Source: Paraburkholderia rhizosphaerae (GTDB lineage Bacteria > Pseudomonadota > Gammaproteobacteria > Burkholderiales > Burkholderiaceae). Taken from it: a DNA stretch of 64,000 nucleotides. Under the pieces are notes generated by a model, which made no database searches, was not told the DNA's origin, and was given only the letters and a program-made list of their open reading frames with translations. This document shows positions 53,238-62,132 of the stretch, piece after piece (position 1 is the stretch's first letter; the number at the start of each line of letters is the position of its first letter). Made by a program: the position numbers and the translations under genes. The stretch is from contig NZ_SORE01000005.1 of assembly GCF_004366595.1 (NCBI RefSeq), forward strand, positions 124,001-188,000. Reading direction: 5' to 3'.

Positions 53238-53633
53238 ATGCAAACCGGCCGCATACACGAATTATTCGATACGTACGATGGACTTGAAGTGACGGTCGCA
53301 ATCAAAAAAGAAAACGATTCAGGAAAGAACGACCAGGAACCTGCGTCACGTCATGGTGAGATTATTCCATTGTCGCCGCATGTCAGCGAATGGCTGAAGA
53401 GTATTCGTTGGACTAGTGGATTGGGTTCGAACAACGACGTCGATTGGTGCATCAAGAGTTATGCCGCCTCTGATGTCAAAGAGCGTCGGCTTCGCGCCCG
53501 ATGGGAGAGGATCGAAGGCGTCGGTTTGCGCTGCACATGGATCGAGGAGCCGGACGTCGGGTCCGACGCCGCTGCGGACACCGACGCCGGTCGTGATGCC
53601 GCTGGCGATCAAAACGAACCGGATGAGACGTAG
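53238..53633 (+). CDS. Unknown small acidic protein
   Basis: The 131-residue product has no signal peptide and no recognised domain. The N-terminal half carries MQTGRIHELFDTYDGLEVTV and a WLKSIRWTSG segment. The C-terminal 30 residues are strongly acidic and repetitive (GSDAAADTDAGRDAAGDQN). GGAG sits 10 bases upstream. Lower GC and unusual codon use compared with neighbours suggest recent acquisition or a species-specific gene. Function cannot be predicted. Confidence 0.6.
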   Translation: MQTGRIHELFDTYDGLEVTVAIKKENDSGKNDQEPASRHGEIIPLSPHVSEWLKSIRWTSGLGSNNDVDWCIKSYAASDVKERRLRARWERIEGVGLRCTWIEEPDVGSDAAADTDAGRDAAGDQNEPDET

Positions 53634-53678
53634 CAGGCAAGCGCGTTGATGGCTTTTGTCGATGTGCCGCGTCGGCCA

Positions 53679-54416
53679 TTAATCTTCGCCGGACGCATCG
53701 TCGCGCGGCGCGGGCTTGACCGTCGACAGGGTTCGCTCCGCCAGCACCGCATCGCGCTTGGACAGCAGGTGTGAGCGCAGAATGGTGCGCATCTTCTTGC
53801 CGTCGCGCGACTCGAGTGCCTCAATCATCGCTTCGTGATCGCGAATCGCACTATCCCACTTGTGCGTCTGGAAGTTCGAGCGGAACCGTAGCGCCTGCAG
53901 GCGCCGGTTGATTGACAGATAAGTCTGCCGCAACGCCGAATTGCGCGCCGCTTCATTGATCTTGTCGTGAATCTGCTGGTTGCGGCTGTAGTAGCCGGAC
54001 AGGTCGTTGTGTGCGCGGCACGCGAGCATCGCATAGTGCAGCGCCTTGATTTCGGCGAGCTCGACCGGCGTGATGCGCTCGCACGCGAGCTCGCCCGAAA
54101 ACGCCTCGAGCCCGCTCATCAGTTCAAACGTCTCGCGAATTTCCTCGTCGGTCATCTGCAAGACGGTTGCGCCCTTGTTCGGCGAAATCTCGATCAGGCC
54201 TTCGGCGGCCAGCACCTTCAGCGCTTCGCGCAGCGGCGTGCGTGAAATGCCGAGCGTCTCGCATAGCATCCGCTCGTTGAGCTTCACGCCGGGGGCGAGC
54301 AGCCCTTCGACGATGAAGTTGCGCAGATGGTCGACGACCGTGTCGTGCAGACGCTGCCGTTCGACCTTCGGCAATGACGGCGGCAGCATTGCCTCCGGCA
54401 TGTCAGCATTTTGCAT
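53679..54416 (-). CDS. FCD-type GntR regulator of the glyoxylate-type operon
   Basis: The 245-residue regulator has a winged-helix (about 22-85: LHDTVVDHLRNFIVEGLLAP, MLCETLGISRTPLREALKVL) and an FCD domain (about 95-225: QQIHDKINEAARNSALRQTY). Its ATG at 54416 lies inside a 12-base palindrome TTTGCATGCAAA (54410-54421). A longer version of it lies in front of the divergent aminotransferase gene. This makes autoregulation and control of the operon at 54570 likely. Confidence 0.9.
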   Translation of the reverse strand: MQNADMPEAMLPPSLPKVERQRLHDTVVDHLRNFIVEGLLAPGVKLNERMLCETLGISRTPLREALKVLAAEGLIEISPNKGATVLQMTDEEIRETFELMSGLEAFSGELACERITPVELAEIKALHYAMLACRAHNDLSGYYSRNQQIHDKINEAARNSALRQTYLSINRRLQALRFRSNFQTHKWDSAIRDHEAMIEALESRDGKKMRTILRSHLLSKRDAVLAERTLSTVKPAPRDDASGED

Positions 54417-54421
54417 GCAAA
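54410..54421. promoter_or_regulatory. Palindromic operator candidate at the GntR gene start
   Basis: TTTGCATGCAAA is a perfect 12-base palindrome that overlaps the start codon of the GntR gene. A near-identical palindrome is at 54534-54549. Binding here would block translation initiation-region transcription of the regulator gene, that is, autorepression. Confidence 0.65.
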
Positions 54422-54533
54422 GACCTCTTTTTTAGATTCGCCGCAATTTTATCGCAGACCGGGCAAAAAGGACGCCTGCGGGTATATACCTGGAACAAAT
54501 CCGCTTCCCGCATTGACTTCGGTGCGTTAGAGT

Positions 54534-54549
54534 ATTTTGCATGCAAAAT
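54534..54549. promoter_or_regulatory. Palindromic operator candidate before the aminotransferase operon
   Basis: ATTTTGCATGCAAAAT is a perfect 16-base palindrome ending 20 bases before the aminotransferase ATG at 54570. It shares the TTTGCATGCAAA core with the site at 54410-54421. It is well placed for repression by the divergent GntR regulator. Confidence 0.7.
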
Positions 54550-54569
54550 TCAAACGCAAGGGCGCACAC

Positions 54570-55790
54570 ATGCTGAAACTCGACTTTCACCCGGCCGGAC
54601 GTCACTTTTTGCAGATTCCGGGGCCGAGCCCGGTGCCGGACCGCATTCTGCGGGCAATGAGCTATCCGACCATCGACCATCGCGGCCCGGAATTCGGCGC
54701 GCTGGGGCTGAAGGTGCTGGATGGCATCAAGAAGATCTTCAAGACCGCGCAGCCGGTGGTGATCTATCCGGCATCGGGCACCGGCGCGTGGGAAGCGGCG
54801 CTGTGCAACACGCTGAGCCCGGGCGACACCGTATTGATGTACGAGACCGGTCACTTCGCGACGCTCTGGAAGAAGATGGCCGAGAACCTGGGTCTGAAGC
54901 CGGAGTTTCTTGGGCTGCCGGGCGTCGAGGGCTGGCGCCGTGGCGTGCAGGCCGACCAGATCGAGACGCGTCTGCGCGCGGATGCGAATCACACGATCAA
55001 GGCGGTGTGCGTCGTGCACAACGAGACGTCGACGGGCGTGACGTCGGACATCGCGGCGGTGCGCCGTGCGATCGATGCGGCGGGCCATCCGGCGCTGCTG
55101 ATGGTCGATACCATTTCGGGCCTCGCGTCGGCGGACTATCGGCATGACGAATGGGGTGTCGACGTCACGGTGTCGGGCTCGCAGAAGGGTCTGATGCTGC
55201 CGCCGGGCATCAGTTTCAACGCGATTTCGCAGAAGGCGATGAAGGTGCAACAGAGCGCGAAGCTGCCGCGCGCGTTCTGGGACTGGACCGATATCGTCGA
55301 AATGAACAAGCAGGGCTACTGGCCATACACGCCGAACACGAACTTGCTGTACGGGCTGTCCGAATCGCTCGAGATGATCCTCGGCGAAGGACTCGACAAC
55401 GTATTCGCGCGCCATCAGCGGCTTGCGGCCGCGTGCCGTGCGGCGGTCAATGCATGGGGCCTCGAGATCCAGTGCGCGGACCCGGCCGTCTATTCGCCGG
55501 TGTTGACCGGCGTGATCATGCCCGAAGGCGTCGATGCGGATGCGGTGCGCAAGCTGATCTACGAACACTTCGACATGTCGCTCGGCACGGGGCTCGGCAA
55601 GGTGAAGGGACGCATGTTCCGGATCGGCCATCTCGGCGAATGCAACGACCTCACGCTGATGGCGACGTTGTCCGGCTGCGAGATGGGTCTGAAGCTCGCG
55701 GGTGTGCCGCTGAAGGCGAGCGGCGTCGCAGCAGCGATGGACTATCTGACGAGCCACGTCGCGAAGCCGTCGCTGAAGGCGGCTGCATGA
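54570..55790 (+). CDS. Serine/alanine-glyoxylate aminotransferase
   Basis: The 406-residue class V aminotransferase has the pattern GRHFLQIPGPSPVPDRILRA, a cofactor-phosphate region YPASGTGAWEAAL, and the PLP lysine Lys206 in VSGSQKGLMLPPG. This is the serine-glyoxylate/alanine-glyoxylate aminotransferase group that turns glyoxylate to glycine. Serine-glyoxylate enzymes also work in the serine cycle of methylotrophs, but no other serine cycle gene is nearby. It overlaps the hydratase gene by 4 bases (ATGA) and heads the operon. The sgaA name is not assigned because the amino donor is unproven. Confidence 0.9.
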   Translation: MLKLDFHPAGRHFLQIPGPSPVPDRILRAMSYPTIDHRGPEFGALGLKVLDGIKKIFKTAQPVVIYPASGTGAWEAALCNTLSPGDTVLMYETGHFATLWKKMAENLGLKPEFLGLPGVEGWRRGVQADQIETRLRADANHTIKAVCVVHNETSTGVTSDIAAVRRAIDAAGHPALLMVDTISGLASADYRHDEWGVDVTVSGSQKGLMLPPGISFNAISQKAMKVQQSAKLPRAFWDWTDIVEMNKQGYWPYTPNTNLLYGLSESLEMILGEGLDNVFARHQRLAAACRAAVNAWGLEIQCADPAVYSPVLTGVIMPEGVDADAVRKLIYEHFDMSLGTGLGKVKGRMFRIGHLGECNDLTLMATLSGCEMGLKLAGVPLKASGVAAAMDYLTSHVAKPSLKAAA

Positions 55791-56572
55791 CGGCGCGTGA
55801 GCCGCAGGTTGCGGCTGCCGAGCGGGCGGCGCTGCTGGCGCGCGTGCTGATCGACGCGCGCGCGCAGCGGATGCCGCTCGATGAGCTGTCTCGCGACGTG
55901 CAGCCGGCGGACGCTGAGGGCGCCTACGCGGTCCAGTTCGCGACGCTCGATGCGATGCGCGAGTCGATCGGCGGATGGAAGGTCGGCTCGAAGTCGCCGA
56001 CCGGGCCGATTCAGGGTTCGCCGTTGCCGGCCGATTGTGTGCATCGCAGTGGTGTCGCTTTGCCGCGCGACGCGTTCAACCAGGCCGGGCTTGAACTCGA
56101 GGTTGCGTTCGCGCTCGGACGCCGTTTCGACCCGGCCGGTGCGCCTTATTCGGACGAGCAGGTGCTCGATGCGATCGAGTCGATGCATGCGGCGATCGAA
56201 GTGGTGACGAGCCGCTTTAGCGGTTGGCCGAATGTCGACAAGCTCTGGCAACTGGCCGATTTGCAGAACCACGGTGCGTTGATTGTCGGAGAAGGCGTCG
56301 CGTACGACAGCCGCTTTCCGTTTATCGCGCCGGCCGCGAGCTTCACGTTCGATGGTGCGCCGGTGTTCGACGGCGCACCGGCCAATCCCGCCGGCGATCC
56401 GCGCCGGCTGCTCGGCTGGCTGATCAATCACGGTGTATCGCGCGGGCTCACGTTCGAACCCGGCACGGTGCTGACCACCGGTTCATACACCGGGATGGCT
56501 TTTCCCGAGCAGCGAGGCGTCGCGCTCGGTGTGATCGATGGATTGCCGCCGGTGCAATTCACGCTTGGCTGA
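55787..56572 (+). CDS. 2-keto-4-pentenoate hydratase family protein
   Basis: The 261-residue protein has the MhpD/hydratase fold: GGWKVGSKSPTGPIQGSPLP, FNQAGLELEVAFALGR (Glu ligand region), NVDKLWQLADLQNHGALIVGEG and TTGSYTGMAFPE. It would hydrate or decarboxylate an unsaturated 2-oxo acid. The start overlaps the aminotransferase stop (ATGA), so the longer in-frame reading from 55151 is excluded. Its substrate is unknown. Confidence 0.88.
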   Translation: MTAREPQVAAAERAALLARVLIDARAQRMPLDELSRDVQPADAEGAYAVQFATLDAMRESIGGWKVGSKSPTGPIQGSPLPADCVHRSGVALPRDAFNQAGLELEVAFALGRRFDPAGAPYSDEQVLDAIESMHAAIEVVTSRFSGWPNVDKLWQLADLQNHGALIVGEGVAYDSRFPFIAPAASFTFDGAPVFDGAPANPAGDPRRLLGWLINHGVSRGLTFEPGTVLTTGSYTGMAFPEQRGVALGVIDGLPPVQFTLG

Positions 56573-56631
56573 CGAACCGCGCCTGACCTGCTGGCCCTGG
56601 CGAACGCCTACTCATTAATCGTTGCGATGCG

Positions 56632-59600
56632 ATGCTGAATTCCCGTCCTCAAGCGCTGGTCCAGCCGATTCACCTGATGCCCGCCGCCGCGCGCGCGAAG
56701 CTCACGCCGCTTGCCACGCGTCTGGCCGCCGAGCTCAAGGGCGACGTGTTGTTCGATCGCGCAGCGCGCGGCCGTTATGCGACCGATGCGTCGATCTACC
56801 AGATCATGCCGTTGGGCGTTGTCGTGCCGAAGGATCAGGCGGATCTGCGGCTTGCGCTCGACATCGCACGCGATAGCAAGACGCCAGTGCTAGCACGCGG
56901 TGCGGGCACGAGCCAATGCGGACAGACGATCGGCGAAGCGCTCGTGATCGATACAAGCAAGTGGCTGAACAACATCGTTCACTTCGATGCGGACGCACGT
57001 ACGGTGACAGTCGAGCCCGGCGTCGTACTCGATCATCTGAACGCGTGGCTGAAGCCGCATGGGTTGTGGTTTCCGGTCGACGTATCGACGAGTGCGCAGT
57101 GCACGATCGGCGGGATGGCGGGCAACAATTCATGCGGCTCGCGCTCGATGGAATACGGGATCATGGTGCACAACGTCGACGCGATCGACGCGGTGCTAGC
57201 CGATGGTCACGAAGCGTGTTTTACAAAGCTGTCGAAGATGACGAGCGAACCGCGCACGCGCGCGCTGGTCGAAGAAGTGCGCAAGATCGCGCAGCGCGAA
57301 CGCGATGAGATGCGCGAGCAGATTCCGAAAGTGCTACGGCGCGTGGCGGGCTATAACCTCGATCTGTTCGAATGCCAGAATCCGCTGCCGTTTACCGAGG
57401 ATGGCGAGCCGAATCTCGCGAATCTGCTGGTCGGCTCCGAGGGCACGCTCGCGTTCAGCCGCACGTTGACGTTGAAACTTTCGCCGCTGCCGGCGCACAA
57501 GGCGCTCGGCGTCGTGAACTTCCCGACGTTCTACGCGGCGATGGACATGACGCAGCACATCGTGAAGCTCGGTCCGGTCGCCGTCGAACTGGTCGATCGC
57601 ACGATGATCGACCTCGCGATGTCGAACCCGGCGTTCCGCCCGATAGTCGAAAAGGCGCTGGTCGGCGATCCGCAGGCTGTGCTGCTGGTGGAGTTTGCCG
57701 GGGCTGACAAGGATGCGCAGCTTGCCAGGCTCGCGCAACTGGTCGAACTGATGGGCGATCTCGGTTTGCCGGGTTCCGTGGTCGAAATGCCGGATGCCGC
57801 CGCGCAGAAAGCACTGTGGGACGTGCGCAAGGCCGGGCTCAACATCATGATGAGCATGAAGGGCGACGGCAAGCCGGTGTCGTTTATTGAAGACTGCGCG
57901 GTGCCGCTCGAACATCTCGCCGAATATACGAGCCGGCTGACCGAGGTGTTCCATCAACATGGCACTGAAGGCACCTGGTACGCGCACGCGAGTGTCGGTA
58001 CGCTGCATGTGAGGCCGATTCTCGATATGCGTCGCGACGGTGCGCGGAAAATGCGTGCGATTGCCGAACAGGCGGCTGCGATGGTGCGCGAATACAAGGG
58101 TGCCTATTCGGGTGAGCATGGCGATGGGCTGTGCCGCGGGGAGTGGGTTGCATGGCAATACGGCCCGCGTATCAATCAGGCGTTTCGTGACATCAAGGCG
58201 CTATTCGATCCGGACAACCGGCTGAGTCCGGATCGCATTGTCAATCCGCCGAAGATGGACGACGCAACCAATTTCCGCTTTCCGCCGTCGTATCGCGAGC
58301 GCGAATGGAAGCCGGCACTCGACTGGTCCGCGTGGAATGTCGCGCGCGATCCATTGACTGGTAACGAAGGCGCGCCAGGTTCAGGCGGCGATCGCGCGAA
58401 CGGCCTCGCGAAAGCGGTCGAGATGTGCAACAACAACGGACACTGCCGCAAGTTCGATGCGGGCACGATGTGCCCGAGCTACCGGATCACGAAGGACGAA
58501 CAGCACGTGACACGCGGCCGCGCGAATACGCTGCGGCTCGCGATCTCGGGGCAACTTGGCGAAGACGGGCTGGCCAGCATCGACGTGAAGGAAGTGCTCG
58601 ACCTCTGCGTGTCGTGCAAGGGTTGCAAGCGCGACTGTCCGACCGGTGTCGATATGGCACGCATCAAGATCGAGGCGCGCGCCGCGTGGAATGCGCGCCA
58701 CGGGACGACCTTGCGCGAGCGGTTGATCGCGTATCTACCGCGTTACGCGCGATATGCGAGCCGCATGCCATCGCTCGAACAGATGCCGTTTTCACGCTGG
58801 ATAAAAGCACGTTTAGGTCTCGCAACGGAGCGCTCATTCCCACAGTTTGCGAAACCTTTTCTGTCGACAACGCAGCCTCGTGTGAATGTTGAAGCAGGCG
58901 CTAAAGAAGTGCTGTTATTTGTCGATACCTTCAGTAATTACATGGAGCCGGACAACGCACGGGCGGCACAGCGCGTGCTCGAAGCGGCGGGCTACGAGGT
59001 TCACTTCAACGTAAAGGCGGGCGAGCGGCCGTTGTGCTGCGGCCGGACGTTTCTGTCGGCCGGACTGGTCGATGAGGCCAAGGCCGAAGCGCGGCGCTCA
59101 CTCGATGCGCTGCTGCCGTACGTAGAGCGCGGCGTATCGATTGTGGGCCTTGAGCCATCATGCCTGTTGTCGCTGCGCGATGAATTCCTCGGCTACGGGT
59201 ACGGCGATGCGGCCGAGCGGTTGGCGAAGTCGTCGTTCCTGTTTGAAGAGTTTCTCGTGCGGGAGCATGACGCCGGGCGTTTGAAGCTGCCGCTCAAGCC
59301 GCTCGATACCGGCAAGGCGCTGCTGCATGGCCACTGTCACCAGAAGGCATTCGACGCGGTGCGTCCAGCGCAAACGGTGCTCGGCTGGATTCCCGGGCTG
59401 AAGGTCGAAGCGATCGAATCGTCGTGCTGCGGTATGGCGGGCAGCTTCGGCTACGAGGCCGAGCACTACGAAGCATCGAAGGCGATGGCGGAACTGTCGC
59501 TGTTGCCGGCGGTGAGAAAAGCCGGCGATGCGTTGATTGTCGCGGATGGCACGAGTTGCCGGCATCAGATTGCCGACGGCGCGCAGGCCGAGGCGTTGCA

Positions 59601-59634
59601 CGTCGCACGCGTGCTTGCGGCGGCGTTGGAATAG
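56632..59634 (+). CDS. FAD-linked oxidoreductase with C-terminal iron-sulfur (CCG) domain
   Basis: The 1000-residue fused protein has an FAD-binding type 4 domain (about 70-260: TPVLARGAGTSQCGQTIGEALVID, TIGGMAGNNSCGSRSMEYG), a FAD oxidase C-terminal domain (about 260-540, LVGSEGTLAFSRTLTLKLSPL) and a GlpC/ferredoxin-like part with two Cys clusters (Cys599, Cys605, Cys614 and Cys659, Cys662, Cys665, Cys669). Two CCG segments follow (LCCGRTFL, SCCGMAGSFG). This is the D-lactate/D-2-hydroxyacid dehydrogenase type. It would feed electrons from a hydroxy acid to quinones. The substrate may be a product of the operon. Confidence 0.92.
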   Translation: MLNSRPQALVQPIHLMPAAARAKLTPLATRLAAELKGDVLFDRAARGRYATDASIYQIMPLGVVVPKDQADLRLALDIARDSKTPVLARGAGTSQCGQTIGEALVIDTSKWLNNIVHFDADARTVTVEPGVVLDHLNAWLKPHGLWFPVDVSTSAQCTIGGMAGNNSCGSRSMEYGIMVHNVDAIDAVLADGHEACFTKLSKMTSEPRTRALVEEVRKIAQRERDEMREQIPKVLRRVAGYNLDLFECQNPLPFTEDGEPNLANLLVGSEGTLAFSRTLTLKLSPLPAHKALGVVNFPTFYAAMDMTQHIVKLGPVAVELVDRTMIDLAMSNPAFRPIVEKALVGDPQAVLLVEFAGADKDAQLARLAQLVELMGDLGLPGSVVEMPDAAAQKALWDVRKAGLNIMMSMKGDGKPVSFIEDCAVPLEHLAEYTSRLTEVFHQHGTEGTWYAHASVGTLHVRPILDMRRDGARKMRAIAEQAAAMVREYKGAYSGEHGDGLCRGEWVAWQYGPRINQAFRDIKALFDPDNRLSPDRIVNPPKMDDATNFRFPPSYREREWKPALDWSAWNVARDPLTGNEGAPGSGGDRANGLAKAVEMCNNNGHCRKFDAGTMCPSYRITKDEQHVTRGRANTLRLAISGQLGEDGLASIDVKEVLDLCVSCKGCKRDCPTGVDMARIKIEARAAWNARHGTTLRERLIAYLPRYARYASRMPSLEQMPFSRWIKARLGLATERSFPQFAKPFLSTTQPRVNVEAGAKEVLLFVDTFSNYMEPDNARAAQRVLEAAGYEVHFNVKAGERPLCCGRTFLSAGLVDEAKAEARRSLDALLPYVERGVSIVGLEPSCLLSLRDEFLGYGYGDAAERLAKSSFLFEEFLVREHDAGRLKLPLKPLDTGKALLHGHCHQKAFDAVRPAQTVLGWIPGLKVEAIESSCCGMAGSFGYEAEHYEASKAMAELSLLPAVRKAGDALIVADGTSCRHQIADGAQAEALHVARVLAAALE

Positions 59635-59722
59635 AGCATCAGAGCATCACTGAACGAATAACAAATTGAGCAGCAACGAAAAGAGACTGCCGACGAGCGA
59701 ATACTAAACAGGAGACAAAGCG

Positions 59723-59797
59723 ATGAAACGACGTTGCAATTCCCAATCCGGTGGCTTACCCGCTTCGATGCGGGACCCCAGGCCGAGCCGGATGTAG
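59723..59797 (+). CDS. Possible 24-residue leader peptide before the MFS gene
   Basis: An ATG at 59723 with an excellent AGGAGA spaced 8 bases upstream opens a 24-codon frame (MKRRCNSQSGGLPASMRDPR, then PSRM, stop TAG at 59795). It precedes the transporter gene by about 100 bases. Because it is so short it could be a translated leader or a chance frame. Only the strong Shine-Dalgarno makes it worth listing. Confidence 0.3.
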   Translation: MKRRCNSQSGGLPASMRDPRPSRM

Positions 59798-59900
59798 TGA
59801 CGGCGGGCACTCGTTGCCGCCATGCTTTTGCAGTCTGTTTTTCGATGCCTTCGGTGTGCGCTCGCACGTCGCGGGACTTCGCACACAACTATGGGAGAGG

Positions 59901-61190
59901 ATGATGTTCCGTCGAGCCACGACGCGCGTTCTATTGCTTCTCTGCGCGATGTATTTCATCACGTATATCGACCGGGTCAACGTCAGCACCGCCGCCAGCG
60001 CGTTCGGCGCGGAACTGGGCCTGAATCACACGCAAGTCGGTTTTGTATTTTCCGCGTTTGCCTATCCGTACCTGATCTTCCAGATTATCGGCGGCTGGGT
60101 GGGTGACCGTTTCGGACCGCGCCGCACGCTGGGTATCTGCGCGGTGATCTGGGCGGGCGCGACCGTGCTGACGGGTCTCGCGGGCGGATTCGCATCGATG
60201 ATCGTCGCGCGTTTGCTGCTGGGCCTCGGCGAGGGTGCAACGTTCCCGACCGCGACGCGCGCGATGTCGAACTGGATGCGTGCCGATCAGCGCGGGTACG
60301 CGCAGGGGATCACGCACGCGGCTTCGCGAATCGGCAATGCAGTCGCGCCGCCGCTGATCGTCTGGTTGATGGTCGCGACCAACTGGCGTGGCGCGTTCAT
60401 CATTACCGGTATTGTGAGTTTCCTGTGGGCGGTCGTGTGGATCTGGTACTTCCGCGACAACCCGCGCGAGCATCCGCGTATTACGGATAGCGAAACTGCG
60501 AAGCTGTCCGCGTATAGCGGCGCCAAGCAGCGTACGCCGGTGCCGTGGCGCGCCCTGGTCGGCCGCATGGCGCCCGTTACCGCGGTGTACTTCTGCTATG
60601 GCTGGGTGCTGTGGTTGTTCCTCGGCTGGATTCCGCAGTACTTCCTGCACAACTATCACATGGACCTGAAGAAGTCCGCGCTGTTCGCGTCGAGTGTGTT
60701 TTTCGCCGGCGTGATCGGCGACTACCTCGGCGGTCTGGTGACCGATCGCATTCTGCGTTCGAGCGGCAATGTGCGGCTTGCGCGTAACGTGATGGTCGGT
60801 GTGTGCATGTTTCTGACGCTGCTGTCGCTGGCGCCGATCATGCTGATCCCGAACATTACGATCACGATGGCGGCGCTGTGCCTGGCGGGCGGCTTCTTCT
60901 TCAACGAAATGACGATCGGGCCGATGTGGGCCGTGCCGATGGATATCGCGCCGAAGCATGCGGGTACCGCGAGCGGCATCATGAACACCGGTTCGGCGCT
61001 GGCGGCGATTATCAGCCCGGTGGTCGGCGGCTGGCTGATCGATCTCACCGGTAACTGGAATCTGCCGTTCACGGTGTCGATGATTTTGATGGCGCTCGGT
61101 ATCCTGCTGTCGTTCACGATGCGACCTGACCGTGTGCTCGGCATCGACGGTAACGAAGTCACCGCGAAAGACGCGCGCAAGTTCGTTTGA
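59901..61190 (+). CDS. MFS transporter, anion:cation symporter type
   Basis: The 429-residue protein has 12 predicted helices and the ACS family signature (MYFITYIDRVNVSTAASAFG, GLGEGATFPTATRAMSNWM, GWVLWLFLGWIPQYFL). It is in the same operon direction as the glyoxylate-type genes and so likely imports their substrate. GGGAGAGG lies just before the ATG at 59901. A second ATG at 59904 is equally possible. The in-frame reading from 59751 includes the leader region and is not preferred. Confidence 0.9.
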   Translation: MMFRRATTRVLLLLCAMYFITYIDRVNVSTAASAFGAELGLNHTQVGFVFSAFAYPYLIFQIIGGWVGDRFGPRRTLGICAVIWAGATVLTGLAGGFASMIVARLLLGLGEGATFPTATRAMSNWMRADQRGYAQGITHAASRIGNAVAPPLIVWLMVATNWRGAFIITGIVSFLWAVVWIWYFRDNPREHPRITDSETAKLSAYSGAKQRTPVPWRALVGRMAPVTAVYFCYGWVLWLFLGWIPQYFLHNYHMDLKKSALFASSVFFAGVIGDYLGGLVTDRILRSSGNVRLARNVMVGVCMFLTLLSLAPIMLIPNITITMAALCLAGGFFFNEMTIGPMWAVPMDIAPKHAGTASGIMNTGSALAAIISPVVGGWLIDLTGNWNLPFTVSMILMALGILLSFTMRPDRVLGIDGNEVTAKDARKFV

Positions 61191-61210
61191 CACCAGCGCC
61201 AGGCATTCAC

Positions 61211-61237
61211 GCGCCGCACGGGAGTCTCGTGCGGCGC
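61211..61237 (+). terminator. Hairpin after the MFS gene, weak terminator
   Basis: GCGCCGCACG (61211-61220) and CGTGCGGCGC (61228-61237) form a perfect 10-base stem with a 7-base loop. It is not followed by a T run, so it may be a partial terminator or an mRNA-stabilising hairpin rather than a full stop. Confidence 0.45.
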
Positions 61238-61348
61238 GCATGATGCCCGGGCGCATCTATGAAGGGCCGCCAGCCGTGGGCGCTGCGCATGGCCCTGTCT
61301 CCAGCCACCTGACACGACAGTGACAGTGATTTTATCCAGGGAGACGAT

Positions 61349-62131
61349 ATGGCTGAACTCACCATTTCTATCGAACGCGACGGGACGATCGCGACGGTCA
61401 CCATCGACCGTGCTGCGAAGCTCAACGCGATGACCAAAGACCTGTGGCGCATGCTCGGCGAACGCATCGACGAATTGTCGGCGGACGACGGGCTGCGCTG
61501 CATCGTGTTGCGCGGCGCGGGCGAGAAAGCGTTTTCGCCGGGCAACGATATCGGCGAATTCGCGACCGATCGCTCGGACGTCGAGCAGGCGCGCACCTAT
61601 GGCGCGCTAATGCATAGAACGCTCAATTCGCTCAAAGCGTGCCGGCATCCACTGGTCGCGATGATTCACGGTATTTGCGTCGGCGGCGGGCTTGAGATCG
61701 CGGCAATGTGCGATTTGCGCATTTGCGGCACGTCGAGCCGCTTCGGTGTGCCGATCAAGAATCTTGGGCTCGTGATGGCGCATGCGGAGCTCGAAGGGCT
61801 GGTGCGTCTTGCCGGCCCTGCCGTTGCGCTGGAAATCCTGCTGGAAGGGCGTATCTTCGATGCACAGGAAGCCTTTGCGAAAGGCCTCGTCACGCGCGTG
61901 GTGCCCGATGCCGAAGTGACCGCGCGCACGTACGAAACCGCACAGCGAATTGCCGACGGCGCGCCGCTGGTTGCCCGCTGGCACAAGCAGTTCGTGAAGC
62001 GCGTGATGGATACCGCGCCTCTGACGCCGGCCGAACGCGACGAAGGCTTTGCGTGCTTCGGCACTGAAGACTTCCGTACCGGTTATCGCGCGTTTCTCGA
62101 CAAGGTCAAACCTGAATTCAAGGGACGTTGA
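61349..62131 (+). CDS. Crotonase (enoyl-CoA hydratase/isomerase) family protein
   Basis: The 260-residue protein has the crotonase pattern: oxyanion segments FSPGNDIGEF and GICVGGGLEIAAMCDLRICG, which retains a Glu at the first catalytic position. The second Glu of classical hydratases is not obvious. FGVPIKNLGLVMAHAELEGL replaces the usual PEI/GGTQR stretch. It may therefore be an isomerase, decarboxylase or other crotonase rather than a standard hydratase. GGGAGA precedes the ATG. The CoA-transferase gene starts two bases after its stop. Confidence 0.88.
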   Translation: MAELTISIERDGTIATVTIDRAAKLNAMTKDLWRMLGERIDELSADDGLRCIVLRGAGEKAFSPGNDIGEFATDRSDVEQARTYGALMHRTLNSLKACRHPLVAMIHGICVGGGLEIAAMCDLRICGTSSRFGVPIKNLGLVMAHAELEGLVRLAGPAVALEILLEGRIFDAQEAFAKGLVTRVVPDAEVTARTYETAQRIADGAPLVARWHKQFVKRVMDTAPLTPAERDEGFACFGTEDFRTGYRAFLDKVKPEFKGR

Positions 62132-62132
62132 C

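Noticed and set aside
54432-55757. 441-codon minus-strand open frame
   Set aside because: It is antisense to the aminotransferase gene, whose motifs and PLP lysine are clear, and has no recognisable domain.
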